The notes: generated by a model from the letters alone, not told the origin. 64,000 bases of DNA from Aquimarina megaterium XH134 (GCF_000520975.1 NZ_JACB01000033.1:107297-171296), one strand, 5' to 3'; shown: positions 8,863-17,730, numbered from the stretch's first letter. Program-made: numbers and translations.

Positions 8863-9420
8863 ATGAAAAAATCATTTTTTATTTTAAGCATACTGCTTAC
8901 CATATCAATATCTTCATTTGCGCAAAAGACATTTACATTAACCAGTACTTCTATAGGTGGAGAAGCAACTGTTAATGAAGAATTTAATGGGTTTGGTTGT
9001 ACCGGAAACAATGAATCCCCGCAGCTCTCGTGGAAGAATGCACCAAAAGGCACAAAAAGTTTTGCAATAACGATGTACGATCCAGATGCACCAACAGGTA
9101 GTGGATGGTGGCATTGGATTGTATTTGATATCCCCGAAAATATAAAAGAATTAGTATCGAATGCTGGTAATATAAAATCAAATTTAGTCCCAAAAGAAGC
9201 CATACAAAGTATTACAGATTTTGGAGTAGGGGGATATGGAGGACCTTGCCCTCCCGAAGGACACGGGATACATCAATATATCATTACTGTTCATGCCTTA
9301 AAAACCGATAAACTGGGGCTTAACGAAAACACAAATCCTGCAGTCGTAGGGTATTATCTTTGGAATAATACTATAGCCAAAGCTAGCATGGTGATGTACT
9401 ATCAAAGAACCAAAGAGTAG
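8863..9420 (+). CDS. YbhB/YbcL-type (PEBP, Raf kinase inhibitor-like) secreted protein
   Basis: A 185-residue protein with a signal peptide (MKKSFFILSILLTISISSFA) and a PEBP domain. The ligand-pocket motifs are seen as DPDAPTGSGWWHWIVFDIP and GGPCPPEGHGIHQYI, which match the D-P-D-x-P and G-P-x-P-x-x-G-x-H-x-Y signatures. Bacterial YbhB/YbcL proteins bind small phosphorylated or phospholipid head groups, but their role is poorly known. A Bacteroidota -7 element TAATTTTG lies at 8830-8837, 25 bp before the ATG; no good -33 TTG is seen. The VOC gene follows after 5 bp and is probably co-transcribed. Confidence 0.9.
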   Translation: MKKSFFILSILLTISISSFAQKTFTLTSTSIGGEATVNEEFNGFGCTGNNESPQLSWKNAPKGTKSFAITMYDPDAPTGSGWWHWIVFDIPENIKELVSNAGNIKSNLVPKEAIQSITDFGVGGYGGPCPPEGHGIHQYIITVHALKTDKLGLNENTNPAVVGYYLWNNTIAKASMVMYYQRTKE

Positions 9421-9425
9421 GAGGG

Positions 9426-9803
9426 ATGAAAATTGATCGTATTGATCATATAGTCTTAACAGTAAAAGATATAGAAAAAACAATTCAGTTTTATACTACT
9501 TTAGGAATGGAAGCTAAGGTTTTTGACAAAAATAGAAGCGCTCTCACTTTCGGAAACCAAAAGATAAACCTGCATCAAAAAGGAAAAGAATTTGAACCAA
9601 AAGCTAAAAATCCAACTTGCGGATCAGGAGATTTATGCTTTATAGTATCAACCGAAATCGAGTCCGTCAAAATTGAATTAGAAAATAAAGGGATTGATAT
9701 CGTTACTGGGATAGTGCATAGAACGGGAGCTATGGGGGAAATACGATCAATCTATATAAGAGACCCTGATCAAAATTTAATCGAATTAAGTAACTACGAA
9801 TAA
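9426..9803 (+). CDS. VOC-family (glyoxalase/bleomycin-resistance fold) protein
   Basis: A 125-residue single VOC domain. The opening RIDHIVLTVKDIEKTIQFYT gives the first metal-ligand histidine (H8) and the two beta-alpha-beta modules follow, ending with the usual IYIRDPDQNLIELSNY where the glutamate is the last metal ligand. Its length and the GSGDLCFIV/GAMGEIRSIYIRDPD pattern resemble the glyoxalase-domain-containing protein 5 group. The substrate is unknown. The start lies 5 bp after the PEBP gene stop and a terminator follows at 9838. Confidence 0.85.
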   Translation: MKIDRIDHIVLTVKDIEKTIQFYTTLGMEAKVFDKNRSALTFGNQKINLHQKGKEFEPKAKNPTCGSGDLCFIVSTEIESVKIELENKGIDIVTGIVHRTGAMGEIRSIYIRDPDQNLIELSNYE

Positions 9804-9837
9804 AAACTATTACCCATTACATATAAAATAATTGATG

Positions 9838-9868
9838 AAGCGCAAATCATAAAAGTTTGCGCTTTTTT
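9838..9868 (+). terminator. Intrinsic terminator after the VOC gene
   Basis: A perfect 9-bp stem, AAGCGCAAA / TTTGCGCTT, with a 9-nt loop, followed by a run of Ts. It ends the PEBP/VOC transcript. Because it overlaps the far-upstream in-frame ATG of the next gene at 9857, it also argues for that gene's later start at 9920. Confidence 0.85.
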
Positions 9869-9919
9869 AATACATTTATAATACCTAGTGTAAGTGGTGT
9901 AATGCTATTAACAATTTGT

Positions 9920-10270
9920 ATGAAGGCAATAGACAATTTTTATTTTGATAAAGAAGAACCAATTAAAAGTTGCCTTTTGGTATTAAAAGCTATAATAACC
10001 GATTATAATTCCGAATTTGAGTCGAAATGGTATTACCGCTTACCTTGCTTTATGTATAAAAATCAGATCTTTTGCTATTTATGGGTAGATAAGAAAACAC
10101 AATTCCCTTACATAGCAATTGGAAAAGGTGTAAAAATTAACCATCCAGACTTAATTCAGGGAAAAAGGACGTTTACAAAATTATTAATGATTGACCCGAA
10201 TAAAGATATTCCGATAGAAAAGATTCATAGCATATTTGATATGGCAATGGAACTTTATACTGAAAAATAA
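9920..10270 (+). CDS. DUF1801/YdhG-like protein
   Basis: The frame is open from 9857, but the first 21 residues lie within the preceding terminator and look unlike protein. The ATG at 9920 (MKAIDNFYFDKEEPIKSCLL) gives a 116-residue protein of usual length. It follows the DUF1801 pattern: an N-terminal helix, the strand ESKWYYRLPCFMYKNQIFCYLWVD, then IAIGKGVKINHPDL and a C-terminal helix. This family has a frataxin-like alpha/beta fold and no established function. It stands alone between the terminator and the GH3 gene. Confidence 0.7.
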   Translation: MKAIDNFYFDKEEPIKSCLLVLKAIITDYNSEFESKWYYRLPCFMYKNQIFCYLWVDKKTQFPYIAIGKGVKINHPDLIQGKRTFTKLLMIDPNKDIPIEKIHSIFDMAMELYTEK

Positions 10271-10292
10271 AGCCAGTGAATAGCATCTTAGG

Positions 10293-10320
10293 CGTATTGC
10301 TGATTAACTACCTTACGTTT
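10293..10320. repeat. Dispersed intergenic repeat, copy 1 of 2
   Basis: 28 bases starting CGTATTGCTGATTAACTACC match 24 of 28 positions with 13083-13110. Both copies lie between genes and flank the GH3 gene. Confidence 0.5.
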
Positions 10321-10482
10321 TTTAAACTAAATGTTATGTGTTCACGAATAAGAAATCGATAATGATAATAATACAAAATAATTGTTACAAACATTTATAA
10401 ACATAAAAAAGGTAGCTTACATATTGTCTATGACCTGATAGAATTCTTCTTTAGTGTAATAACAACTAATATTAATTTCAAT

Positions 10483-12993
10483 ATGCGCACTAAAAAACTT
10501 TTAATCTTACCCGTTTCTTTATTATACCTTTTGTCTATTCTAGTTTTGGGCTGTGTTCAAAAAAATAATTCTAAAGCAGAAGTAGAAAAATCAGCAGATC
10601 TTGTAAACCCCAAAGATTGGCCAAGCATTAAAGCACTACCATTAGATCCGGTGATCGAAGCACAAATAGACGACCTATTGCCAAAACTTACACTAGAACA
10701 AAAAGTAGGTCAGGTAATTCAGGCAGACAATGGATCTATTACGCCAGAAGAGGTTAAAAAATATCGTTTGGGCTCTGTTTTAAGTGGTGGGAATTCTGCA
10801 CCCGGGCCATTACCTTATGCAGATCCAAAAACTTGGTTGGCAATGGCTGATGAATACTACAATGCATCGATTGATGAGGAAGGTGTTGAAGTTGCGATAC
10901 CATGTATATGGGGAATAGATGCAGTACATGGTCATGCTAACCTTATTGGAGCAATAATTTTTCCACATAATATTGGACTCGGTGCGATGAACAATCCTGA
11001 CTTGATGGAGCAAATTGCATCAGTAACTGCTCATGAGCTTACTGTATCTGGTCATGATTGGACTTTTGCTCCTACTTTAGCAGTACCCCAAGACGTTCGT
11101 TGGGGTAGAAGTTATGAAGGATTCTCTGAAGAAGCGAAGATTGTAAAGTCGTATGCAGATCGTATTGTTTATGGATTGCAGGGCCGTTTCGGCGAAGCCG
11201 ATTTTATGGGAGATGGTCGCGTTATATCTAGTGCTAAGCACTTTCTCGCTGACGGCGCAACAGAAAAAGGTGTTGATCAAGGTGATGCCCTTGTTAGTGA
11301 AACAGAATTACGTAATGTGCATGCGGCAGGTTATTATAGTGCTATACCTGCAGGTGTTCAAACAGTGATGGTTTCTTTCTCGAGTTGGCAAGGTAAAAAA
11401 CTCCATGGCGAGAAAGAACTGTTGACAGATGTCTTGAAGGAACGACTTGGTTTTAACGGTTTTGTGGTAGGTGACTGGAACGGTCATGGCCAGGTTCCTG
11501 GTTGTACAAATACAGATTGTGCGCAGTCGCTGAATGCAGGCCTGGATATGTATATGGCCCCTGACAGTTGGAAAGGTTTGTATAAGAGCACATTGAAGCA
11601 TGTAAAGAATGGAACAATTCCAATGTCCCGCTTAGATGATGCAGTACGTCGTATACTTAGGGTAAAAATTGCTTCGGGTATATTTACCAAAGGAGCACCG
11701 AGTACACGTAAAAATGCAGGAGACGAAAACCTTTTGGGGCTACCAGAAAATAGAGCCATCGCACGCCAGGCGGTTCGAGAGTCGATGGTTTTGCTTAAAA
11801 ACAACAACAGTACTTTACCGATTGATGCTATGAAAACAATTTTGGTAATTGGTGATGGAGCAGAAAATATCTCTAAGGCATGTGGTGGTTGGACATTGTC
11901 CTGGCAGGGAACAGGTCATACTAATGATGAGTTTCCCAATGGTGACTCTATTCTTGATGGTATTAAAGAAGCAGTTAACACAGCAGGTGGTAAGGTAATT
12001 TATTCAGCTAATGGAGATACCACCGTGAAAGCTGATGTTGTAATTGCTGTATATGGAGAAGATCCATATGCTGAGTTTCAAGGCGACAGAGAAAACCTTG
12101 ACTTTATTCCAAATGGTTTTGATGTAAATAAATTGGCAGAATTTCAAAGTAAAGGCATTCCTGTTGTATCTGTTTTTCTATCAGGCCGCCCGCTATGGTG
12201 TAACCCTGAAATAAACAAATCAGATGCATTTATCGCAGCATGGTTACCTGGTACTGAAGGAGGAGGTATTTCAGATTTATTATTTCAAAGAGATCCTTCT
12301 TTTGATTTTACAGGCCGTCTATCATTTTCATGGCCGGCAAGTGCCGTAGTATCAGAAGATAATGAACCGTTATTTAAATTAGGTTATGGCCTTTCTTATA
12401 ATAATAATATAACGGTCAATCAACTTTCTGAAAATTCTGGCATAGAAAATAATAAAGTAGTATCTACAGGCGAGTTTTTCAGTAAAGGTGCTCCTGTTGC
12501 GCCTTGGGGATTATGGTTAAACTCAGGCAATTTGGTCAAACAAATTGCTAGTTTTCCAACATCTGTTGGAGGGCTAATTATAAGTAAGACAGACCACATG
12601 GCACAAGAAGATGCATTAAGAATAAAATGGTCTAAATCAGATCGTGATCAAATGCGGGTCAGTACGGCTTCACCAAGCAATATGTCTCGCCAAGCAAATG
12701 GAGCAATGGAACTTACTTTCTCTGCAAAATCATTTAAAGCAAAGGAGGCAGTTGTCGAAATTGGTATGTGTGATAAAAATTCTTCTTGCGATAAAACTCT
12801 TAATATCAATATCGCTGCCGATCATTGGCAAGAATATCGAATAAGTCTAAGCTGTTTTGATAATCTTGGTGTTGATATGACCAAAATAAGCTCTGCATTA
12901 ATGATTACCGCAGGAGAAGGCGTAGATATTGGACTTAGCAATATTCGCTTAGAATCAGACATTGATGCTAAGCCTGGATGTAAGGGTAAATAG
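10483..12993 (+). CDS. GH3 family beta-glucosidase/exo-glucanase lipoprotein
   Basis: An 836-residue lipoprotein (LSILVLGC, lipid-bearing cysteine C24). The N-terminal GH3 barrel contains GKxxLGxxAxHGHANLIGA-type substrate-loop features and the conserved KHFLADGATEKGVDQGDA. The nucleophile aspartate is D331 in GFVVGDWNGHG. The alpha/beta sandwich GH3 C domain follows (about residues 430-640), and then a galactose-binding-like ExoP-type beta domain (about 660-836). GH3 enzymes of this shape remove terminal glucose from beta-1,3/1,4-glucans. It is probably anchored in the outer membrane or its periplasmic face. No sugar transporter is nearby, so it stands apart from the chitin locus. Copies of one repeat flank it. 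Confidence 0.9.
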   Translation: MRTKKLLILPVSLLYLLSILVLGCVQKNNSKAEVEKSADLVNPKDWPSIKALPLDPVIEAQIDDLLPKLTLEQKVGQVIQADNGSITPEEVKKYRLGSVLSGGNSAPGPLPYADPKTWLAMADEYYNASIDEEGVEVAIPCIWGIDAVHGHANLIGAIIFPHNIGLGAMNNPDLMEQIASVTAHELTVSGHDWTFAPTLAVPQDVRWGRSYEGFSEEAKIVKSYADRIVYGLQGRFGEADFMGDGRVISSAKHFLADGATEKGVDQGDALVSETELRNVHAAGYYSAIPAGVQTVMVSFSSWQGKKLHGEKELLTDVLKERLGFNGFVVGDWNGHGQVPGCTNTDCAQSLNAGLDMYMAPDSWKGLYKSTLKHVKNGTIPMSRLDDAVRRILRVKIASGIFTKGAPSTRKNAGDENLLGLPENRAIARQAVRESMVLLKNNNSTLPIDAMKTILVIGDGAENISKACGGWTLSWQGTGHTNDEFPNGDSILDGIKEAVNTAGGKVIYSANGDTTVKADVVIAVYGEDPYAEFQGDRENLDFIPNGFDVNKLAEFQSKGIPVVSVFLSGRPLWCNPEINKSDAFIAAWLPGTEGGGISDLLFQRDPSFDFTGRLSFSWPASAVVSEDNEPLFKLGYGLSYNNNITVNQLSENSGIENNKVVSTGEFFSKGAPVAPWGLWLNSGNLVKQIASFPTSVGGLIISKTDHMAQEDALRIKWSKSDRDQMRVSTASPSNMSRQANGAMELTFSAKSFKAKEAVVEIGMCDKNSSCDKTLNINIAADHWQEYRISLSCFDNLGVDMTKISSALMITAGEGVDIGLSNIRLESDIDAKPGCKGK

Positions 12994-13082
12994 AGTTTTT
13001 ATGGTTTAATGAAAGCAATATTAGGTATGTCAAAAAATGATAAGATCAAAATATTTATATTTGGGTTAGCACTAATCTGAAA

Positions 13083-13110
13083 CGTATTGCTTATTATCTG
13101 CCTTATGTTT
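13083..13110. repeat. Dispersed intergenic repeat, copy 2 of 2
   Basis: 28 bases starting CGTATTGCTTATTATCTGCC; 24 of 28 positions agree with 10293-10320. It lies 44 bp before the PD40 gene. Confidence 0.5.
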
Positions 13111-13153
13111 CTTATAGATACCGTTACCTGTAATAGATAAAACTTAGAAATAT

Positions 13154-14065
13154 ATGCGTTTACTAATTAGTTGTTTTTTCTGGTGTCTACTAACTCCTTT
13201 TATAAGTTGGAGCCAGAAAGTAGATGAGCGTCTCAAGTATCTAGAACAAAAACCTCCATCCCTAACTCCAGAGATATTTGCACCTGGTCTTATTTCTAAA
13301 AATACAGAATCAGAATTTGGCTCGGTTTTCAATACCGAGGCAACAGAATTTTTCTATGGGGTAGATATAAATGGAAGAACTGAAATAAGATATTCAGAAC
13401 TTATAAAAAACAAGTGGAGCAAACCCAGAACTATTTTATCTCATGATAAGTACGGATTTAATGACCCATTTCTTTCTCCAGATGAAAACAGATTATACTT
13501 TATCTCAGAAAGAACATTAGACGGTATGGGAGCCAAACAAGATCACGATATATGGTATGTAGAAAAAAAGGGCAACGAGTGGTCAGAACCTATTAATGCC
13601 GGACCCAATATCAACTCTAATAGAAATGAATATTATATTTCATTTACAGCAACCGGAACGATGTATTTTTCATCCAACAAAATAACTGCTAACAAAAAGC
13701 AAAACGACTTTGATATATATGCCTCTAAAAGTATTAATGGAGAGTTTCAGAAAGCGATTACACTAGGAGATTCAATTAACACTTCAAATTACGAAGCCGA
13801 TGTTTTTGTTGATCCAGAAGAAACATACGTTATTTTTTGTGCAAGACGACCAGAGGGATTAGGTAGAGGTGATCTTTACATTAGTTTTAAGAATACCGAT
13901 GGTACATGGACAAAATCTATCAATATGGGAGAAAAAATCAATACAAAAAACCATGAACTCTGTCCTTTTGTTTCAAAAGATGGTAAATATTTCTTCTATA
14001 CAAGTAATCAAGATATATACTGGGTAAGTACTAAAATTATCGATACATTAAGAAAAAGCAAGTAA
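13154..14065 (+). CDS. PD40 (TolB-like) beta-propeller exported protein
   Basis: A 303-residue protein with a signal peptide (MRLLISCFFWCLLTPFISWS). Repeated blades of the PD40/WD40-like type are visible: NDPFLSPDENRLYFIS, YYISFTATGTMYFSS, EADVFVDPEETYVIFC and LCPFVSKDGKYFFYTS, each with the S-P/S-x-D-G-x-x-L/Y-F core. These blades occur in TolB and in many exported Bacteroidota proteins, where they bind ligands or partner proteins. No catalytic domain is present. The next gene starts only a few bases later, suggesting joint transcription. Confidence 0.8.
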   Translation: MRLLISCFFWCLLTPFISWSQKVDERLKYLEQKPPSLTPEIFAPGLISKNTESEFGSVFNTEATEFFYGVDINGRTEIRYSELIKNKWSKPRTILSHDKYGFNDPFLSPDENRLYFISERTLDGMGAKQDHDIWYVEKKGNEWSEPINAGPNINSNRNEYYISFTATGTMYFSSNKITANKKQNDFDIYASKSINGEFQKAITLGDSINTSNYEADVFVDPEETYVIFCARRPEGLGRGDLYISFKNTDGTWTKSINMGEKINTKNHELCPFVSKDGKYFFYTSNQDIYWVSTKIIDTLRKSK

Positions 14066-14085
14066 CGTTGTGGGGAATCAGACAA

Positions 14086-14337
14086 ATGGATAAAAAGATA
14101 TTAGATCGTATAAATCTTGACTTTTGTGGTGAACAAAAAGATCGAGTAATCGATGAACTTTCTTCAATAGAATTAAAACATGTAATGGCTGACTCAGAGT
14201 ATAATCTAGAAAACACAAGATTATCAATTTTGAAATTAGCAAAAGGAGATCTTAACGAGGTTATTGAGTTAACGAAAAGGGCGAAAATTGACTTTCGCGA
14301 TATAATATTGTGGGCAACACAAGAAAAAAAAATATAG
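14086..14337 (+). CDS. Small protein of unknown function
   Basis: An 83-residue, mostly helical protein read from the ATG at 14086 (MDKKILDRINLDF); an in-frame TTG lies at 14068 but adds only six residues. The C-terminus TKRAKIDFRDIILWAT is a clear amphipathic helix. The sequence recalls short conserved proteins of unknown function that carry a similar acidic C-terminal segment, but no family name can be given with confidence. It begins 20 bp after the PD40 gene. Confidence 0.5.
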   Translation: MDKKILDRINLDFCGEQKDRVIDELSSIELKHVMADSEYNLENTRLSILKLAKGDLNEVIELTKRAKIDFRDIILWATQEKKI

Positions 14338-14372
14338 AAAGCATACGCATAATATAGTTCATCGCTATTCGT

Positions 14373-14390
14373 AGAACGCTGTTAGTAATT
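14373..14390 (+). repeat. Gene-boundary motif AACGCTGTTAGTAATT
   Basis: The bases just before the ATG at 14400 closely match those at 23772-23788 (AACCGTTGTAAGTAATT), and less closely 24281-24298. They lie a short distance before start codons of unrelated small genes. They could be cassette-like recombination-site remnants or shared 5' signals. Confidence 0.3.
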
Positions 14391-14399
14391 AAAACAAAA

Positions 14400-14933
14400 A
14401 TGTCTCAAAACAAAACAATTAGCGAGTCGATACACAAGACGATATCATTAGGAAAAGATGATTTTTTTCTTCAATATGGCAAACCTTGTATAGAAATTGG
14501 CATGTTGATTAAAGGCGTGATGAGAGGGTTTGTGTATGATAACGAAGGCAATGAAATCACTACTCATTTTTATCAGGAAGGAGATATGATTATTGGTAGT
14601 TATATTCCCAAAACAAATGTAGTCATGTCTGTTGAAGCTTTAGAGAAATGCGAAATTTCTGTTGCAAATTACTCAGAAGTGATGTCTTGGGTTAATAAAG
14701 ACAAAAATATTACCGAAATAGTGACAAACGCGTTCCAAAGACTTAATAAACAGTTACAATCAAGATTAGTGTCTTTGTTAAATTTGAACTCTGTAGAAAA
14801 GTATACACTCTTTTTAAAAGAATACCCCAGTTTAATCAATCGAATTCCGCATTATTACATTGCAAACTACTTAGGTATTACTCCAACGCAATTAAGCAGA
14901 GCACGAAAACAATTTATCGACAAATGTAAATGA
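14400..14933 (+). CDS. Crp/Fnr-family transcriptional regulator (short type)
   Basis: A 177-residue paralogue of the regulators at 1318 and 18440. The beta-roll sensor domain occupies about residues 20-110 (IEIGMLIKGVMRGFVYDNEG is the core) and the C-terminus carries the shortened helix-turn-helix HYYIANYLGITPTQLSRARK. No ligand-binding residues typical of cAMP receptors can be recognised. The gene is followed after 57 bp by a conserved protein of unknown function, which may be its target. Confidence 0.85.
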   Translation: MSQNKTISESIHKTISLGKDDFFLQYGKPCIEIGMLIKGVMRGFVYDNEGNEITTHFYQEGDMIIGSYIPKTNVVMSVEALEKCEISVANYSEVMSWVNKDKNITEIVTNAFQRLNKQLQSRLVSLLNLNSVEKYTLFLKEYPSLINRIPHYYIANYLGITPTQLSRARKQFIDKCK

Positions 14934-14990
14934 GAAAAAAATAACGTATTTGTTCCTTTGTATCAAGAAATAGTATAAAAGAGAAGCAAT

Positions 14991-15404
14991 ATGGAAAAGC
15001 ATTTTGAACTCACAGACGAAGTGTTTAAAAATCAATTTACGCAGTGTACACTTAATCCAGAAATTTTTAGTCACGAAGCACATTTACGATTGGCGTGGAT
15101 TATGATTAATGATCACGGTATTGAGCAAGCCGAAAAAAAGATACACGAACAGTTACAGCATTTTGTAGAACTTGTAGGAGCAAAAGACAAATACAACAAA
15201 ACACTAACCATTGTTGCAACCAAAGCAGTGAATCACTTCATGAATCAATCAAAATCTGATAATTTTAAAGATTTTATAGTTGAGTTTCCGCTGTTAAAAA
15301 CCAATTTTAAGCAACTCATCAATAGTCATTATAGCTTTGATATTTTTAATTCGGAAAAAGCAAAAACAGAATTTTTAGAACCTGATGTACTTACTTTTGA
15401 TTAA
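14991..15404 (+). CDS. Conserved protein of unknown function (HxxHLRLAW motif)
   Basis: A 137-residue, all-helical protein. The N-terminal FSHEAHLRLAWIMIND, the middle YNKTLTIVATKAV and the C-terminal F-x-x-I-N-x-x-Y-S followed by EPD are features I recognise from a widespread uncharacterised family that also occurs in actinobacteria. The histidines could bind a metal or a substrate, but no function is established. No signal peptide. It follows a Crp/Fnr regulator on the same strand. Confidence 0.55.
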   Translation: MEKHFELTDEVFKNQFTQCTLNPEIFSHEAHLRLAWIMINDHGIEQAEKKIHEQLQHFVELVGAKDKYNKTLTIVATKAVNHFMNQSKSDNFKDFIVEFPLLKTNFKQLINSHYSFDIFNSEKAKTEFLEPDVLTFD

Positions 15405-15498
15405 AAGCAGTATGGTAAGATTAGAATCTGTGTTAAACCGAAAATAACATCTTTTCCATAGTGAATGACATAAAATAAATACAAATTAATTTACTTGG

Positions 15499-15538
15499 TT
15501 AAGTAACATTTTACCATGTTAAGACATATACTCATAAA
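15499..15538. repeat. Dispersed AGTAACATTTTA element, copy C
   Basis: A 40-bp element with the core AAGTAACATTTTACCATGTT, 25 bp before the next gene. It aligns without gaps to 23104-23143 and 25687-25726. A short inverted repeat (TAACA / TGTTA) lies around the TTTTACCA centre. Confidence 0.55.
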
Positions 15539-15562
15539 TAGTAGACATAAGTACCTAATAAT

Positions 15563-16018
15563 ATGCAGAAATCATCTACATCTCTTTATGGAATTCGAAA
15601 AACAAGTTGGGGTATTTGGGTACAAATTTCGGCCAGTGTTAAAAACAGCAATCAGGGAGACAAAATATCAAATAACCTGTATTTTGAATACAAAGCTAAT
15701 ACTACACATTTAACAGATGTTGAAATTGAACTTTTAAAAGAAGGCCTTACCTGGGTAAGTTCAATAATTGAAAAAAAAATTAGCACACCAACCACAATAG
15801 TCCTAAATAAAATAGAACTAAATCATTGCGACTATCAAGTTGAAGGTATGTTTTACGGAATAGCATTTTGGGCATCTGAGCATTTTGGATTTGATTTACC
15901 AGAATATCAATTTAAGTATGATGTAAAAAAGAATAAGTATATGTTTCCCGACTTAGACGAAAAATTAAACAATCTATTCACCACACTGTATATGAGATCT
16001 CGATTTAGTTTTAAATAG
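15563..16018 (+). CDS. Hypothetical protein
   Basis: A 151-residue protein of mixed alpha/beta composition (SWGIWVQISASV, LYFEYKANTTHLTDVEIELL, FYGIAFWASEHFGFDLPEY). No signal peptide and no family recognised. The codon use and base composition match the neighbours, and it has its own start 25 bp after a dispersed repeat element. The ATG at 15563 is preferred because the other overlapping frame (from 15516) is short and not protein-like. Confidence 0.55.
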   Translation: MQKSSTSLYGIRKTSWGIWVQISASVKNSNQGDKISNNLYFEYKANTTHLTDVEIELLKEGLTWVSSIIEKKISTPTTIVLNKIELNHCDYQVEGMFYGIAFWASEHFGFDLPEYQFKYDVKKNKYMFPDLDEKLNNLFTTLYMRSRFSFK

Positions 16019-16117
16019 AGAGCCTTATTGAAATACAAATATCACCTTTTACACATAGGTTTAGGCATGTGAGATACTCTTACGGTTACAAATCGAAAAA
16101 GTTTAGAAAGAGTTCAA

Positions 16118-16146
16118 TGTAACCTTTTAAAAAAGCGAAGGTCTTA
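16118..16146 (+). promoter_or_regulatory. Candidate ECF-sigma-type promoter
   Basis: TGTAACCTTTT, then 11 bases, then GGTCTTA. The same two boxes with identical spacing occur at 17702-17730. The AAC-containing -35-like box fits ECF sigma factor promoters in general; the responsible sigma factor is not in this window. Transcription would start within about 10 bp of the gene's ATG. Confidence 0.5.
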
Positions 16147-16158
16147 AGTACAAAATAT

Positions 16159-17586
16159 ATGTATATGAACCTGTTTCGATCAAAAAGTTTTGTGCTCCTT
16201 AGTATTATATTAGTATCAATTTTATTTTTTGCTGCATGTATAACCGATAGAAAACCCGATACTCCCAAAACACAAGAAAAAGCTACATTAAGCCAGTTAT
16301 TAGAGGAGAAAATTAATCTTCATTATCCGGCAGATGGAGCAGGAGCAGTTGTTTTAATCCGTAAAGGCGGAAAAACATTGCTCAAAAAAGCATTCGGAAA
16401 CATAAATATAGAACACCAGGTAAGGGCCCAAACCGATATGAAATTCCGTATAGCCTCTATTACAAAGCAATTTACTGCCGTTTGTATTTTGATGTTAGAA
16501 GAACAAGGGAAGTTATCTCTGGATAGTGATATTAAAGAGTATATTCCCGAGTATAAACAATCACATGATCATAATATTACGATTCGACAGTTATTAGGGC
16601 ATACTGCAGGAATTCCAGAATACACAGAAGTGAAACCTTCTTATGATCATCATGGTACAGACCGGGTAACGATGGACACTATTGTAAATGTAATCAACAA
16701 TGTTTCACTTGATTTTAAACCGGGAACCGATTGGAAATATTCGAACTCTGGGTATGTTTTATTAGGCAAAATTGTTGAAAATGTCTCCAAACAGGAGTTT
16801 AGAGCTTATGTTCAAGAGCATATTTTTGATGCGTTAAACATGAAACAATCAAGTTTCTATGATTTTTATGAAATCGTTCCGCAATTGTCTAAAGGATACG
16901 AAATAGCCGAGGAAAAACCTCATAAAATTGTTCATGCAAAAGCTGTAAAACCAGGAACACTTGCAGATGGCGGCATTATTTCTACTATCGATGATATTAC
17001 TATTTGGTACGACGCTTTAAAAAACAATACATTGATATCTGAGAAACAAAAACAGATTGCGTTCACTTCTCAAAGCTTGCACGATGGTAGAAAAACTAAA
17101 TATGGGTTAGGTTGGTGGACTACAACTTTAGGAGAGTATACTACGGTTGAGCATGGAGGAAACATACATGGTACCGAGTGTTACTCGCTATGGATTCTTG
17201 AAGAGGACTTACAAATTATTGTATTATCAAACCTAAATAGAAGTTATCCGGCAGGGCTTACCGTACAATTAGCTTCAGATGTTTTAGGGGTTTCATCTAA
17301 TCTAGAGCAGGTTAAATCACTTGATGAGAGTGTGTTAAAGAAATTTACAGGAGCCTATACTCATGAAGATGGAACCATTCGTAACATCACATTAGAAAAC
17401 GGACAACTTAATTCGCAACGAGACCAGGGAAGAAAGTTTGTTATTGTACCGATTAGCGAACACAAATTTATTTTTAAATCCGATCCCGATTGGTGGATTG
17501 ACTTTACCATAAATGAGGATAAAAAAATAGAGAACCTTGCCGTTGGATCCAGAACGACTTTAGTATCAAATGGGAAACGAAATTAG
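16159..17586 (+). CDS. Serine hydrolase, beta-lactamase class C fold, lipoprotein
   Basis: A 475-residue protein with a lipoprotein signal (LVSILFFAACIT). The catalytic motifs of the class C/penicillin-binding-protein fold are all present: S100-x-x-K103 in RIASITKQF, the tyrosine motif Y194-S-N196 in KYSNSGYVLLG, and H332-G-G334 replacing KTG in VEHGGNIHG. The last 90 residues form a separate beta domain found in many of these esterase/peptidase relatives. Such proteins act as esterases, D-aminopeptidases or peptidoglycan hydrolases; true beta-lactamase activity cannot be assumed. ATGs at 16159 and 16165 are both possible. A candidate ECF-type promoter lies at 16118-16146. Confidence 0.85.
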   Translation: MYMNLFRSKSFVLLSIILVSILFFAACITDRKPDTPKTQEKATLSQLLEEKINLHYPADGAGAVVLIRKGGKTLLKKAFGNINIEHQVRAQTDMKFRIASITKQFTAVCILMLEEQGKLSLDSDIKEYIPEYKQSHDHNITIRQLLGHTAGIPEYTEVKPSYDHHGTDRVTMDTIVNVINNVSLDFKPGTDWKYSNSGYVLLGKIVENVSKQEFRAYVQEHIFDALNMKQSSFYDFYEIVPQLSKGYEIAEEKPHKIVHAKAVKPGTLADGGIISTIDDITIWYDALKNNTLISEKQKQIAFTSQSLHDGRKTKYGLGWWTTTLGEYTTVEHGGNIHGTECYSLWILEEDLQIIVLSNLNRSYPAGLTVQLASDVLGVSSNLEQVKSLDESVLKKFTGAYTHEDGTIRNITLENGQLNSQRDQGRKFVIVPISEHKFIFKSDPDWWIDFTINEDKKIENLAVGSRTTLVSNGKRN

Positions 17587-17701
17587 GAGTATAGATATTT
17601 TGATGAGGTTTCTTTTTTTTCATTAATGTGGAAAGATAGTTGTGCCGAAAAATGTATGGGTAACTGCATTACGTAAAACAAAGGATATTCTTAAGTTTTT
17701 A

Positions 17702-17730
17702 TGTAACCTTTTTTAAAAATTTGGGTATTA
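17702..17730 (+). promoter_or_regulatory. Candidate ECF-sigma-type promoter, second copy
   Basis: TGTAACCTTTT, then 11 bases, then GGTATTA, 25 bp before the ATG at 17755. The boxes and spacing match 16118-16146, suggesting that the two genes belong to one regulon. Confidence 0.5.

Noticed and set aside
9857..9919. N-terminal extension of the DUF1801-like gene
   Set aside because: These bases overlap the terminator of the preceding gene and encode nothing like the family; the ATG at 9920 gives the usual length.
11308..11807. - strand frames opposite the GH3 gene
   Set aside because: They are opposite a strongly supported gene with intact catalytic motifs and have no recognisable domain.
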